Positions 53,145 to 61,063 of a stretch of 64,000 nt of DNA are shown piece after piece. Origin of the DNA: Thalassovita taeanensis. GTDB lineage: Bacteria; Pseudomonadota; Alphaproteobacteria; Rhodobacterales; Rhodobacteraceae. Location: NCBI RefSeq assembly GCF_900110775.1, contig NZ_FOEP01000010.1, positions 62,001 through 126,000 on the forward strand, in the 5' to 3' direction. Under the pieces are notes generated by a model. It ran no database searches and had not been told where the DNA came from. It saw nothing but the letters and a program-made list of their open reading frames with translations. The translations under genes and the position numbers were made by a program. Each line of letters opens with the position of its first letter. The first letter of the stretch is position 1.

Positions 53145-53369
53145 ATGAACAATTGCATTTTCAGTCACCCAGGTGTCCGATGGCCACCACACTCTTGGTA
53201 CCACCCCGATAGGCTGCTTCTGACGGCCTCAGGGAGCGAAGATAGAGACAGGGAGCGTGTTGAAAAAGCGATGCGGGGTACCGTCTTTTTCAAACGAAGC
53301 TTGCATGATATCGCAGGTGAAGGTTTTTCATCCTCAACTCAGCTTTCGACGCCGCAGGCATCCTTATGA
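53145..53369 (+). CDS. Hypothetical protein, coupled to the exonuclease gene (74 aa)
   Basis: The frame starts at ATG 53145 behind GGGAG and ends with a TGA that overlaps the ATG of the next reading frame (ATGA at 53366-53369), a sign of translational coupling. The product is hydrophilic (MNNCIFSHPGVRWPPHSWYH at its start) and matches no family I know. The coupling is the main argument that it is real. Confidence 0.5.
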   Translation: MNNCIFSHPGVRWPPHSWYHPDRLLLTASGSEDRDRERVEKAMRGTVFFKRSLHDIAGEGFSSSTQLSTPQASL

Positions 53370-53916
53370 CAAACCACATGTTAGACGACTACGTGATCCT
53401 GGATTTGGAAGCCTCCAGCCTGTGGATCGAAAGTTGGCCAATCGAAGTAGGCGTTACATGGTTTGAACAAAGCAAACCGAATACCTGGTCCTCACTAATC
53501 AAACCTGCGCCCATTGGAACAAACAGGATTTCAACGTTTTTTATTCTGCGACACACCGATTGTCCGTAAAGGACCTCCGAGACGCCCCAGAAGCCACGCA
53601 GATTGCTCTGACTCTGATCCCGCACATCGCTGGCCGTACAGTCGTATCCGATCAGCCAGACTACATACAGCACTGGCTCGCCAAACTGTTTGAAACGGTC
53701 CATTTGGCGCATATAAAGCCAGTCACTTCTTTTGAGGAAGCCAGCAAAGAGATCTTCTCGGATGAAGGACTTCGTATTATCGAAGAGACGCTATCAGGTC
53801 AGGCAGAGCCGCGTCGTGCAGGCCCTGACAGTGCGCGGCTTGCATCCGGATGGGAAGCGGCGCTCAGGGTGGAAAACAAGCGTTCTACATTGGAAGACAG
53901 CCCACCTAATCCGTGA
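53366..53916 (+). pseudogene. DEDDh-type 3'-5' exonuclease, frameshifted
   Basis: Two reading frames together give one exonuclease-like protein. The first begins MTNHMLDDYVILDLEASSL, with the acidic motif DLEA of DnaQ-like enzymes, and runs to LIKPAP at about 53510. The second frame then continues as HWNKQDFNVFYSATHRLSVKD and on to TVVSDQPDYIQHWLAKLF (motif II-like). One base missing from the C run near 53510-53512 would explain the break. Near the end, where the family has HRAxxDA, the sequence reads RRAGPDS, so the catalytic histidine is also lost. A decayed gene is likely; a sequencing error could explain only the frameshift. Confidence 0.72.
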
Positions 53917-54104
53917 CCTATGGCAGGACTTACACAAACCTGCGTGATACTCTGTACCCTCAGGCCTTAAATTGCCAGCTTTCCGGATATGTCGCAGTAT
54001 CTTAGCCCTCGCGCACACCCAGACTACCCTGCTCCCAGTGTAATCCGTTTACCGTTCCGCCAAGTGAAACGCATATCTATCGCACCGACCCGAAAGGCTT
54101 CTTC

Positions 54105-54773
54105 ATGTCGTCAGACTATCTAAACCTCTCAGACTTGCCCCAAGCCATCCTTCGTCCGCTTGGGGTCGATGAGGTTGCAGCAGTCATTGGGGTATCACGC
54201 AACACCATGATCCGTGTGGTCAAAAATGGCACCATGCCAAAGTCGGTATTTTGCCGGTCCAAGGGCACCTCAGCACCGGGTGCGCGATCCATGATGAGGC
54301 CCATTGCATGCCCAATGGCGTATTTCGATGTGACTACAGGCCCTCTTCTTAGCAGTCAGATGCGACGTCGGATGATCCAACAAATTGGCAAGATTCTGCG
54401 AGGAAACGCGCCCAACGAGGCCTTCGAGATAGGAGCGTTGCGCATCGATCTGCCGATTTCGATCTCGCAGGCCGTGTTGCGGATGGCTTCCCTCGCGACC
54501 GCTGAGGCTGAGGTGATCTATGATCCAAGAATCCGGGATGGCCTGCCAGTGATAAGGGGAACCAGAATTGGGGTTTATGAAATAGCCGACCTCTCCAAAG
54601 TTGAGGCTGACGATTGCATACTTGAACAGTTCCCCAGCCTCACGCGCACGCTTCTTGAGCATGCAAAGCTCTACGCAAGTGCCCATCCACTTGCCCGCCG
54701 CAAGGGACGATCCGATCGGCCGCGCCCCCCAAACCTCAGAACTTACTCGATCAGCAAAAATCTATTGTCCTGA
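54105..54773 (+). CDS. HTH plus DUF433 domain protein
   Basis: This 222-residue protein has an N-terminal helix-turn-helix of excisionase type (LGVDEVAAVIGVSRNTMIRVVKNG, about residues 19-42). The C-terminal DUF433 domain reads YDPRIRDGLPVIRGTRIGVYEIADL, then ILEQFPSLTRTLLEHAKLYA. DUF433 proteins are often the antitoxin partners of PIN-like DUF5615 toxins. No such toxin follows here; the last 30 residues look like read-through past the normal family end, so the C terminus may be damaged. It lies in a degenerate part of the island. Confidence 0.75.
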   Translation: MSSDYLNLSDLPQAILRPLGVDEVAAVIGVSRNTMIRVVKNGTMPKSVFCRSKGTSAPGARSMMRPIACPMAYFDVTTGPLLSSQMRRRMIQQIGKILRGNAPNEAFEIGALRIDLPISISQAVLRMASLATAEAEVIYDPRIRDGLPVIRGTRIGVYEIADLSKVEADDCILEQFPSLTRTLLEHAKLYASAHPLARRKGRSDRPRPPNLRTYSISKNLLS

Positions 54774-55327
54774 TCGGGTCATACCGCCCCGTCCATTTAA
54801 CGGACGTCGTGAGAATGGCTTGGAGTGCATTCGCTTGTTTCACAGGTATTTTGTGTCGAAAGACTTTGGATGGAAACGGGATTTACGGATGCGAAGACAG
54901 AGCTCCCCAATCGTTTCAGACAGGCTTCAGCGCCTGACACTCAGCGCGCAATAATCAGTGCTCCCAGGAGCTGCCGGCCAATGGGGTATCAAAGCTTGAC
55001 AGCGGCCCCCCCTGTCTTGAAAAGACCATCATGATTGGCCGCGCGCAGTCGCGGCCAAACGCGGTATTCTTCGGTATTCTCGGCTCTATACCAGTATAGA
55101 ACGCAGCATACCGGGGCATACTCACACTCGAAGGCAAGGCACCAAACATCTTGCAAATGAATAAAGGTCAGATTCGGGAACTGCCGACGTATTGAATCCC
55201 TCTGTCTGATCGATGATGCTCGGTTCCGCTGCGCTTCGGGCCCCCATTCATCTGCATGATATAGGGCCTTGCAGCCGCATTGAAAAATGCCCCAAAACAA
55301 TTTCAAAGCTTCCAATGCAAAGATACC
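54774..55327. other. Intergenic stretch without a credible gene
   Basis: In these 554 bases only short overlapping frames on both strands occur, none with a ribosome binding site plus recognisable protein. The stretch ends in the 21-bp repeat array. It may hold a decayed DUF433-partner gene or replication/transfer sequences, but nothing specific is visible. Confidence 0.4.
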
Positions 55328-55432
55328 GGGGAGTTTTTGCGTCTTTGCGGGGAATCTTTGCGTCGCACTGGGGAGTTTTTGCGTCTTTGTGGGGAGTTTC
55401 TGCGTCGCAACGGGGAGTTTCTGCGTCGCGCC
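55328..55432. repeat. Five 21-bp tandem direct repeats, iteron-like
   Basis: Five adjacent units of exactly 21 bases each begin GGGGA and contain TTTGCGTC or TTCTGCGTC (consensus GGGGAGTTTNTGCGTC plus five variable bases). They start at 55328, 55349, 55370, 55391 and 55412. The unit length, about two helical turns, and the conserved 16-base core resemble iterons bound by plasmid replication initiators. No intact initiator gene is found nearby. They are contiguous, without spacers, so this is not a CRISPR array. Confidence 0.85.
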
Positions 55433-56035
55433 CTCTGTAAGGGTATGATTTCAAACACCTAATCAGCCCCTGAATCAAGAAGAATCATGAATCTATTAGA
55501 AAGAGGCGGCACAATAAAAATTGTGCTCGCCGTTTTTCCTTTTCGGAAAAGGATTTCATATACTTTTTGTGTTCAGCAGATGCATCCGCCAAGCGGGAAT
55601 CTGGGTTGAAGCATTGCGGCGCGCAGCAATGTGGCAACTCGGGATCCTGCTTGAAAACACAAACGTCGCTGTTGCGACCATGCGAGTGCTTTTTCCCTTT
55701 CGGGGCGAAGCGAGTTCGGGGCCTCGTGCCCCATATCGTGGCGAAGTCGAACCGGCCGGAGGCTTCCTGGGGAAACAAGCGTTTAGGGCGCGCACTAATG
55801 CAGGTTTCCCCTGCCACACCTACGAATTCACATGGCTGTTTTGCCATGACTGATTTCTTTGAAGATCAGCAGCAGGCAGTAAAACAAACGCTGAAATAGA
55901 TCGGGCGTTGGACTGCCACCAACAGACTTGGGTAGCTTGCTACTCAGTTACAGACAAATTTGAATTTTTGTCTGTAACCATGGTCTTCGGTCAAAGGTCC
56001 TCAGGCCATGCTCTCTACTGTTACAAGGGACCAGC
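55433..56035. other. Stretch behind the repeats with one doubtful small frame
   Basis: These 603 bases hold no recognised gene. On the minus strand, 55485-55847 could encode 120 residues (MAKQPCEFVGVAGETCISAR at the start), and overlapping plus-strand frames of similar length exist. No ribosome binding site or family supports any of them. The stretch contains the 3' flank of the defence operon, with no clear T-rich terminator. Confidence 0.35.
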
Positions 56036-57223
56036 TCAAGAGGGCCGTAGTACAAGCTTTGCTTGCTGAGGGTCATACACAAATTGGGTGATCGTACCGT
56101 CCTTGATCTTCTGAACGGCTTCATCGATTGCGAAGAGTGGCACCAGGAACCATTCTCGTGGCACGACAGGGCGGCCAAATCGGTCTTCGATTTGAATGTC
56201 GAGCCGTGCACTGTCAAATATCCGGTGGATCAGGTTTTCGAGCCTGGTTTGGTTGATGTTGTAAAGCTCGTATGTTGCCACAATATCGACCTGTGCCATC
56301 AAGAATGTTGGCTGCAAATGTGCACCCGCGATCCGTTTTTCGACACTCATTGTCGTAACGCCAATCTTGTGCACTAAATCACGGTTCGCAGCGACGGTCG
56401 GGTTGTCGGACCTACTGCGCAGCACGTAGATTGCGCCGGTGGTATCGTCCCCCTCCTCTGGAGCGTCCGAGAACAATGGTCCAGCCAGAGGCTCTGTGAT
56501 CCGTCGGCCTGCTTCATCGCTGTTCAACGCCCGTTGCAAAGAACGCATGAGCATTTTGCTTTCGGTGCCATTGTCAAAGACAACCCGTAGCCGGGCATCT
56601 GTCCGACCTTGGTCCGTGAGGGTCACCTCGCCCATTTCGGCAACATAGGCTTTCTGCCCATGTACAATGAAGAACCGTCCATGCTCAATTTCAGCTTTTA
56701 ACTCAAAAGGACGGGTCTCCCTTTGACCACTGTCCAATTCACGCTGAACCTTTTCGAACAACGGCTGGAACTCATCGAAATCCTTGCATTCCTCCCGATT
56801 GGCAACATTCTCTGCGGCCTTCTTTTCCGACGCGGAGCGGACATGCTTGAGCTCGGTTATTGCTGAAGGGGCGATGTCCACACCAAGTTCCGCGAGCAAG
56901 GCGTCGTCGTCCATATCATCGCTCTGGTCCATAGCAGGCGGCCTGCTCAGCAGCCCTTGATGATCAAGAGGTTCAAGGAGATCACATGCTTCCGACAACT
57001 CGCGCAGGCGGTCTAACCTAACTGCGTATAGTCGCTCGAAGATATCGCCACCTGGTGAATGCCCAGGTAAGCGCTCATGGTCGGCAACAAACTTCTGGAT
57101 GTCCTCGAAACCCGCGATGATCCGTTCTTCACGCGGCGTTCTTTTGGCCTGCTTCTTCTGCTCGATCTCAACCCCGAGCTCAGCAAGAAGAGCATCATCG
57201 TCATCTGTGAATTCACTGGGCAT
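56036..57223 (-). CDS. GIY-YIG nuclease family protein with duplicated acidic motif
   Basis: This 395-residue protein ends in a GIY-YIG-type domain of the T5orf172/Mug113 branch: GAIYVLRSRSDNP (about residues 263-275), HKIGVTTMSVEKRIAGA (285-301, with the expected arginine), and RLENLIHRIF (327-336, Glu329 as metal ligand). The N-terminal half holds the same 13-residue motif twice, DDDALLAELGVEI at 8-20 and DDDALLAELGVDI at 105-117, probably short binding motifs. It overlaps the helicase stop by 11 bases and is the last gene of the operon. It would supply a DNA-cutting activity coupled to the helicase. Confidence 0.85.
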   Translation of the reverse strand: MPSEFTDDDDALLAELGVEIEQKKQAKRTPREERIIAGFEDIQKFVADHERLPGHSPGGDIFERLYAVRLDRLRELSEACDLLEPLDHQGLLSRPPAMDQSDDMDDDALLAELGVDIAPSAITELKHVRSASEKKAAENVANREECKDFDEFQPLFEKVQRELDSGQRETRPFELKAEIEHGRFFIVHGQKAYVAEMGEVTLTDQGRTDARLRVVFDNGTESKMLMRSLQRALNSDEAGRRITEPLAGPLFSDAPEEGDDTTGAIYVLRSRSDNPTVAANRDLVHKIGVTTMSVEKRIAGAHLQPTFLMAQVDIVATYELYNINQTRLENLIHRIFDSARLDIQIEDRFGRPVVPREWFLVPLFAIDEAVQKIKDGTITQFVYDPQQAKLVLRPS

Positions 57224-59258
57224 TCATCGCCTCCTGCTTCATCCGCGCCAGATATGCGACACCTTCAGCCATTTTCTTTTCCCATGCGTCCGAAGAGGTC
57301 AATGACGGCAAAACGCCTCGTTCTTGCTTAAACTTCAAGGCCCGCTTGGCGAGATCCCGGGCCTCCTCTGGGGTAAGCTTGATCTTCTTGGCCTCGATGA
57401 CAGCAGCGACCTGCTTTAGGCTATCTTCGCTCATGGTCTTAGCCAGAATCGCATAGGCCTCGCTGAAGGGGTTGATGCGATCGATGAGGTCGATATCAAG
57501 ATCGCGGACATTCATTGCGAACTGCCGGACCCCAGTCACAAAGGCCGTGTTGGCCTGCGCTTCTGTGTCATCGCCCAGCAAGGTCTTCTTGGCTTGTTGC
57601 GTGAAGTTCAACGCCGCGACAGCGTGTTGTCGCACGGCTTCCTGATCTTCCGCATCAAGTTCGGGGAATTTGGATTGCACAATTTTGCCCATCCGGACTT
57701 GGGTGAGTTCTTCCGGTACAAGCTCTTCATCAAACAGCCCGCGCTCTATGGTGGTTTTATCCTGGACAAAGGCCGTGATGACCTCGTTCAGATCGTTCTC
57801 GCAGATCCGGCTGGCCTCTGGGCTCTTGGGCTGCGTCAGACCCTTGATCTCAATCTGGAACTTGCCGCTGTCCTCATTGAAACCGACATTGCACTTTTCC
57901 GGATCGAAGCCCCCCTTACCGTAGTCAAAACCTTCCTGCGCCGTATTGGTGGCAACCTTCGGCTTGAACTCGAACTTGGGTGTCAGCACCTGCTCCATCA
58001 AAAGGCTGGCGGCGATGGCCTTGAGAGTGTCGTTAACAGCCTCCTTAACGGCCTCCTCCGAGGCATCAGGCTCCGCGATGAGGTTCGTGAAGCGGGAATG
58101 GGTCTTGCCCTTGGCATCCCGAGTTGCACGCCCGATGATCTGCACGATCTCGGTCAGGCTGGACCGGTAGCCGACCGTCAGCGCATGCTCACACCAGATC
58201 CAGTCGAACCCTTCCTTGGCCATGCCAAGCGCGATGATGATGTCTACGTGCTCGCGGTTGTTCTTCTGCTTGGGATCTTTCAACGCCGCAGAAACCCGCT
58301 CGCGCTTGGCGGCTTCATCATCCACCAAATCCGCAACCCGCAGCACACGCCCATCGGGCTGTTTGATCAGCTGAAACCCAGTCTCAGCATCGGTCCCCTG
58401 CCATTCCCCCAAAGCATCCAGGATATGCTCAACCTCGCGATGTTTGTCCTTGGTGCTCTCGCGGGAGTTCACATTGGGGATGTGCAGGATTGTCTTCTCA
58501 TCCGGGTCCAAGACCTTCAACAGGTCATCCGCATAGGAACCGCTGTAGAAGAAGTACCCGATGTCCAGCGTTTTGAGGTAGGTATAGCCGCTAAGCTGTT
58601 CATAGTAGGTATAGGTGACTGTCTCGAACTTGGCCTCGTCTTCTGGCCCCAACACAGCCTCTGTATCGCCACGAAAGTAGGAACCGGTCATGGCAACGAC
58701 ATGCAGTTTATCGCGGGCGATCATGGCTCCCAGATGCGCGCCCAGCTTGTTATCAGGGTTGGCCGAGACATGGTGGAACTCATCCACTGCGATCAGCCGG
58801 TCGTCAAAGGCTTCGATCCCGAATTTATCCACCGCAAAGCGGAAGGTGGCATGGGTGCAAACCAGGATCTGATCATCGCTATCGAGGAATGAGCGCACCG
58901 ACCCGACCTTACCGTCATCGCCCCCGGGCGCATTGCACAGGTTCCAACGCGGCGCGACGGTCCAATCGGCCCAGAAGCCGAACTTGGTCAGCGGCTCATC
59001 GGCAAAGCTCGACCCGATGGATTTCTCGGGAACCACGATGATCGCCTGTTTGAGGCCCTGGTTGTGCAGCTTGTCCAGCGCGATGAACATCAGCGCCCGG
59101 CTTTTCCCCGAGGCAGGCGGCGATTTGATCAGCAGATACTGCTCGCCCCGCTTCTCATAGGCGCGTTCCTGCATGGCGCGCATGCCCATTTCGTTGGACG
59201 TGGTTGAGCTGCCATTGGCAGGATAAGAAACACAGACAGAGGGAACGGGTTTGGTCAT
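57213..59258 (-). CDS. SF2 DEAD/DEAH-like helicase
   Basis: This 681-residue SF2 motor protein has the classical motifs in order: Walker A SPPASGKS (residues 46-53), Walker B DEFHH (159-163), motif III MTGS (190-193) and motif VI QIIGRATRD (373-381). The C-terminal 280 residues are helical and not assigned. It resembles the helicase subunits of restriction and other defence systems. The start (5' end 59258) is chosen because its ATG overlaps the upstream stop (ATGA) and AGGA precedes it; an upstream ATG at 59339 would lie inside that neighbour. Confidence 0.9.
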   Translation of the reverse strand: MTKPVPSVCVSYPANGSSTTSNEMGMRAMQERAYEKRGEQYLLIKSPPASGKSRALMFIALDKLHNQGLKQAIIVVPEKSIGSSFADEPLTKFGFWADWTVAPRWNLCNAPGGDDGKVGSVRSFLDSDDQILVCTHATFRFAVDKFGIEAFDDRLIAVDEFHHVSANPDNKLGAHLGAMIARDKLHVVAMTGSYFRGDTEAVLGPEDEAKFETVTYTYYEQLSGYTYLKTLDIGYFFYSGSYADDLLKVLDPDEKTILHIPNVNSRESTKDKHREVEHILDALGEWQGTDAETGFQLIKQPDGRVLRVADLVDDEAAKRERVSAALKDPKQKNNREHVDIIIALGMAKEGFDWIWCEHALTVGYRSSLTEIVQIIGRATRDAKGKTHSRFTNLIAEPDASEEAVKEAVNDTLKAIAASLLMEQVLTPKFEFKPKVATNTAQEGFDYGKGGFDPEKCNVGFNEDSGKFQIEIKGLTQPKSPEASRICENDLNEVITAFVQDKTTIERGLFDEELVPEELTQVRMGKIVQSKFPELDAEDQEAVRQHAVAALNFTQQAKKTLLGDDTEAQANTAFVTGVRQFAMNVRDLDIDLIDRINPFSEAYAILAKTMSEDSLKQVAAVIEAKKIKLTPEEARDLAKRALKFKQERGVLPSLTSSDAWEKKMAEGVAYLARMKQEAMNAQ

Positions 59259-59668
59259 TGGGAAATCCTGTAATCTTGTAAAAATCGTATGGCCCATGCC
59301 GGCGGGGTCGGCCAATGGCGATACCCCTTTTCGTGCCAAGTTATACTGGCATCTCCGATCAGGTTGTTATCCTGCAAATGCCGCACCAAGGCATCGTGAT
59401 CGTAAAGGTAAGCATCGTCCCCATGCAAAAACGCCACGTGGATCTGCTTACCCAGATATTTGCGGTCGATCATCAACCGCCCTTTGAGTTGCACCTTTAG
59501 AAAGGTCTCACCATCCACATGCACCGCGATGAAATCAGCGCCCTGCCAGTCATCGGTCAAACGGATGCAGTTAAACCCGTAATCGGCCATGCGCGCCGCG
59601 ATCTTGTGGAAATTGTAGTTTTCCTGCTGACGTGAATTCAACTCGGGATAAGGTACGGCAGTGAACAT
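59255..59668 (-). CDS. Small protein with PD-(D/E)XK-like core (137 aa)
   Basis: This 137-residue protein has the segment LTDDWQGADFIAVHVDGETFLKVQLKG. Asp45 followed after 14 residues by Gln60-x-Lys62 looks like a PD-(D/E)XK nuclease core with glutamine in place of the acidic residue, as in some restriction and recombination nucleases. The rest reads KYLGKQIHVAFLHGDDAYLYDHDALVRHL. The family name is not known to me. It sits directly upstream of, and overlapping, the helicase gene. It might be a structure-specific nuclease or a DNA-binding subunit. Confidence 0.65.
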   Translation of the reverse strand: MFTAVPYPELNSRQQENYNFHKIAARMADYGFNCIRLTDDWQGADFIAVHVDGETFLKVQLKGRLMIDRKYLGKQIHVAFLHGDDAYLYDHDALVRHLQDNNLIGDASITWHEKGYRHWPTPPAWAIRFLQDYRISQ

Positions 59669-59746
59669 ATTAGGCAGACACCTTCGCGTTCATCTTAATG
59701 TGCACGTCGCATTTGAAGCACGCCGCATCGCGTTGGGAACACCCAA

Positions 59747-61063
59747 TCATTCCGAACTCTCTTCCTGGCCGTGCGATACGAACTGAGGCAAAACCTTAGC
59801 AACAACGTCCATCTCGGCCTCAAAAGACTTCAGGGCCTTCTTGATGGCATTTGAGATCTTGTCGTGGTCATGGATGTCATCGACTGCAAAGAAGTTTTTC
59901 TTGAAGAACTTTGAATACTTTTTGCCCTCGTCGGCCGCGCCACGTTGAAAACCAATTGTTGTCAGTGATTTCTTCTTGGCCACTTCCGTAATGGCAGCAA
60001 TCAAGTCACGCCGGAAATCATGATCGCTTAGGGGACCAACCTCCGCGTACAGGCGAACCTGACCACTGGCCCCATTTGCATCACTTGTAAGCTGGACCCA
60101 AGTGATGAGGGGGAAGCCTGCCCACCAGTTTTCACACCCATGCCACCAATATTCATCACCCCCAAATGCATCGTACCAAGCCTTTGGCAAAAAGCTGAAT
60201 GAATGAGCATCCGAGTGGTTAAAAATAAATTCCCGTTTTCCAACTTTGATTACTGCTTCGTCTTCAAGGTCTTCACCAAACACCGCATCACACGCAAAGG
60301 AGAAGTCTGTGCTCTTTCCATGTTCCACGATAAAATCAAGCGCACGTCTGTGATCACGGTAGAGCTGCCGCGCCAGTTTCTCCATTTCGGCTTGCTCATT
60401 GCTCATGCCTGTCGCCTCTCGAATAACGTCTAAATAATGCTGCAAAAAAGTTTGGACTTCCGGCGTCAACGGCAGTCGACCCGACAAGGCGGTTTGGTCC
60501 AACAACTCGCAGATGGCACCATACTCGATCGGCGCATATCGCTCGTCTTCCGGATCTTCCTCCCAAAGGGTCAAAAAGATCCCGCGCACCAAGTGAAAGC
60601 TATCCGATCCCATAAAAGTCGCATCTACCACGTCCATATATCGTTTCAGCTGGTTGCTATGCTGACCACTGTCGAATTTGTTCTCGATCACAAAAACCCA
60701 GCCGTTGCGTGGGCTTAGAACAAGCAGATCGATGTTGCGCCACTCACGCCTGATTTCGACGTCCATCATGTCCGCCTGCGAGACATCCAGCGCGGTTGGC
60801 CGTGCCTTACTGTCATCGCCGCGCAACGCCTGGGCCAGAAACGCCTTGAGGAAGGTATCTCCCAACCCATGGGTTTCCTGAGGGTTCAGCAACCAGCCAA
60901 GGATGGCAGAGTGCCGGATTTCCATCCGCTCCATGCCCATGGTCTTAATGGGGTTAAAGCGGCTGAGGTGGGCGCGGATATTGTCCAAATCAGCATTGTT
61001 GACGAACAGGCTTTCCAAATCGTCCAATGTCGGCAAATGCGCGTCGTTGTTGTCGAGGCTCAT
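59747..61063 (-). CDS. PD-(D/E)XK nuclease family protein
   Basis: This 438-residue protein carries a PD-(D/E)XK core of the PF14281-like type: an upstream acidic helix (MERMEIRHSAILGWLLNP, about residues 44-61), then REWRNIDLLVL (Asp112) and GWVFVIENKFDSGQHSNQL (Glu127-x-Lys129). All residues needed for metal-dependent cleavage are present. The C-terminal half, with several Trp-rich segments, is unassigned. Its start overlaps the methyltransferase stop (ATGA), so methylation and cleavage genes are translationally coupled. A 78-base gap follows before the small QxK protein. Confidence 0.88.
   Translation of the reverse strand: MSLDNNDAHLPTLDDLESLFVNNADLDNIRAHLSRFNPIKTMGMERMEIRHSAILGWLLNPQETHGLGDTFLKAFLAQALRGDDSKARPTALDVSQADMMDVEIRREWRNIDLLVLSPRNGWVFVIENKFDSGQHSNQLKRYMDVVDATFMGSDSFHLVRGIFLTLWEEDPEDERYAPIEYGAICELLDQTALSGRLPLTPEVQTFLQHYLDVIREATGMSNEQAEMEKLARQLYRDHRRALDFIVEHGKSTDFSFACDAVFGEDLEDEAVIKVGKREFIFNHSDAHSFSFLPKAWYDAFGGDEYWWHGCENWWAGFPLITWVQLTSDANGASGQVRLYAEVGPLSDHDFRRDLIAAITEVAKKKSLTTIGFQRGAADEGKKYSKFFKKNFFAVDDIHDHDKISNAIKKALKSFEAEMDVVAKVLPQFVSHGQEESSE

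Noticed and set aside
55328-55432. Possible CRISPR array
   Set aside because: The repeats are contiguous with only five variable bases each and no spacers of 25-40 bases; no cas genes are near.
55213-55478. Short frames with repeated sequences over the 21-bp array
   Set aside because: The apparent repeats in the product (DAETPR/DAKTPQ or LRGIFASLWGV) are only the DNA repeat of 21 bases (seven codons) read in frame. There is no ribosome binding site or homology.
55485-55847. 120-codon minus-strand frame (and overlapping plus-strand frames)
   Set aside because: Competing frames of similar length on both strands, no ribosome binding site and no known family; kept only as a note in the intergenic entry.
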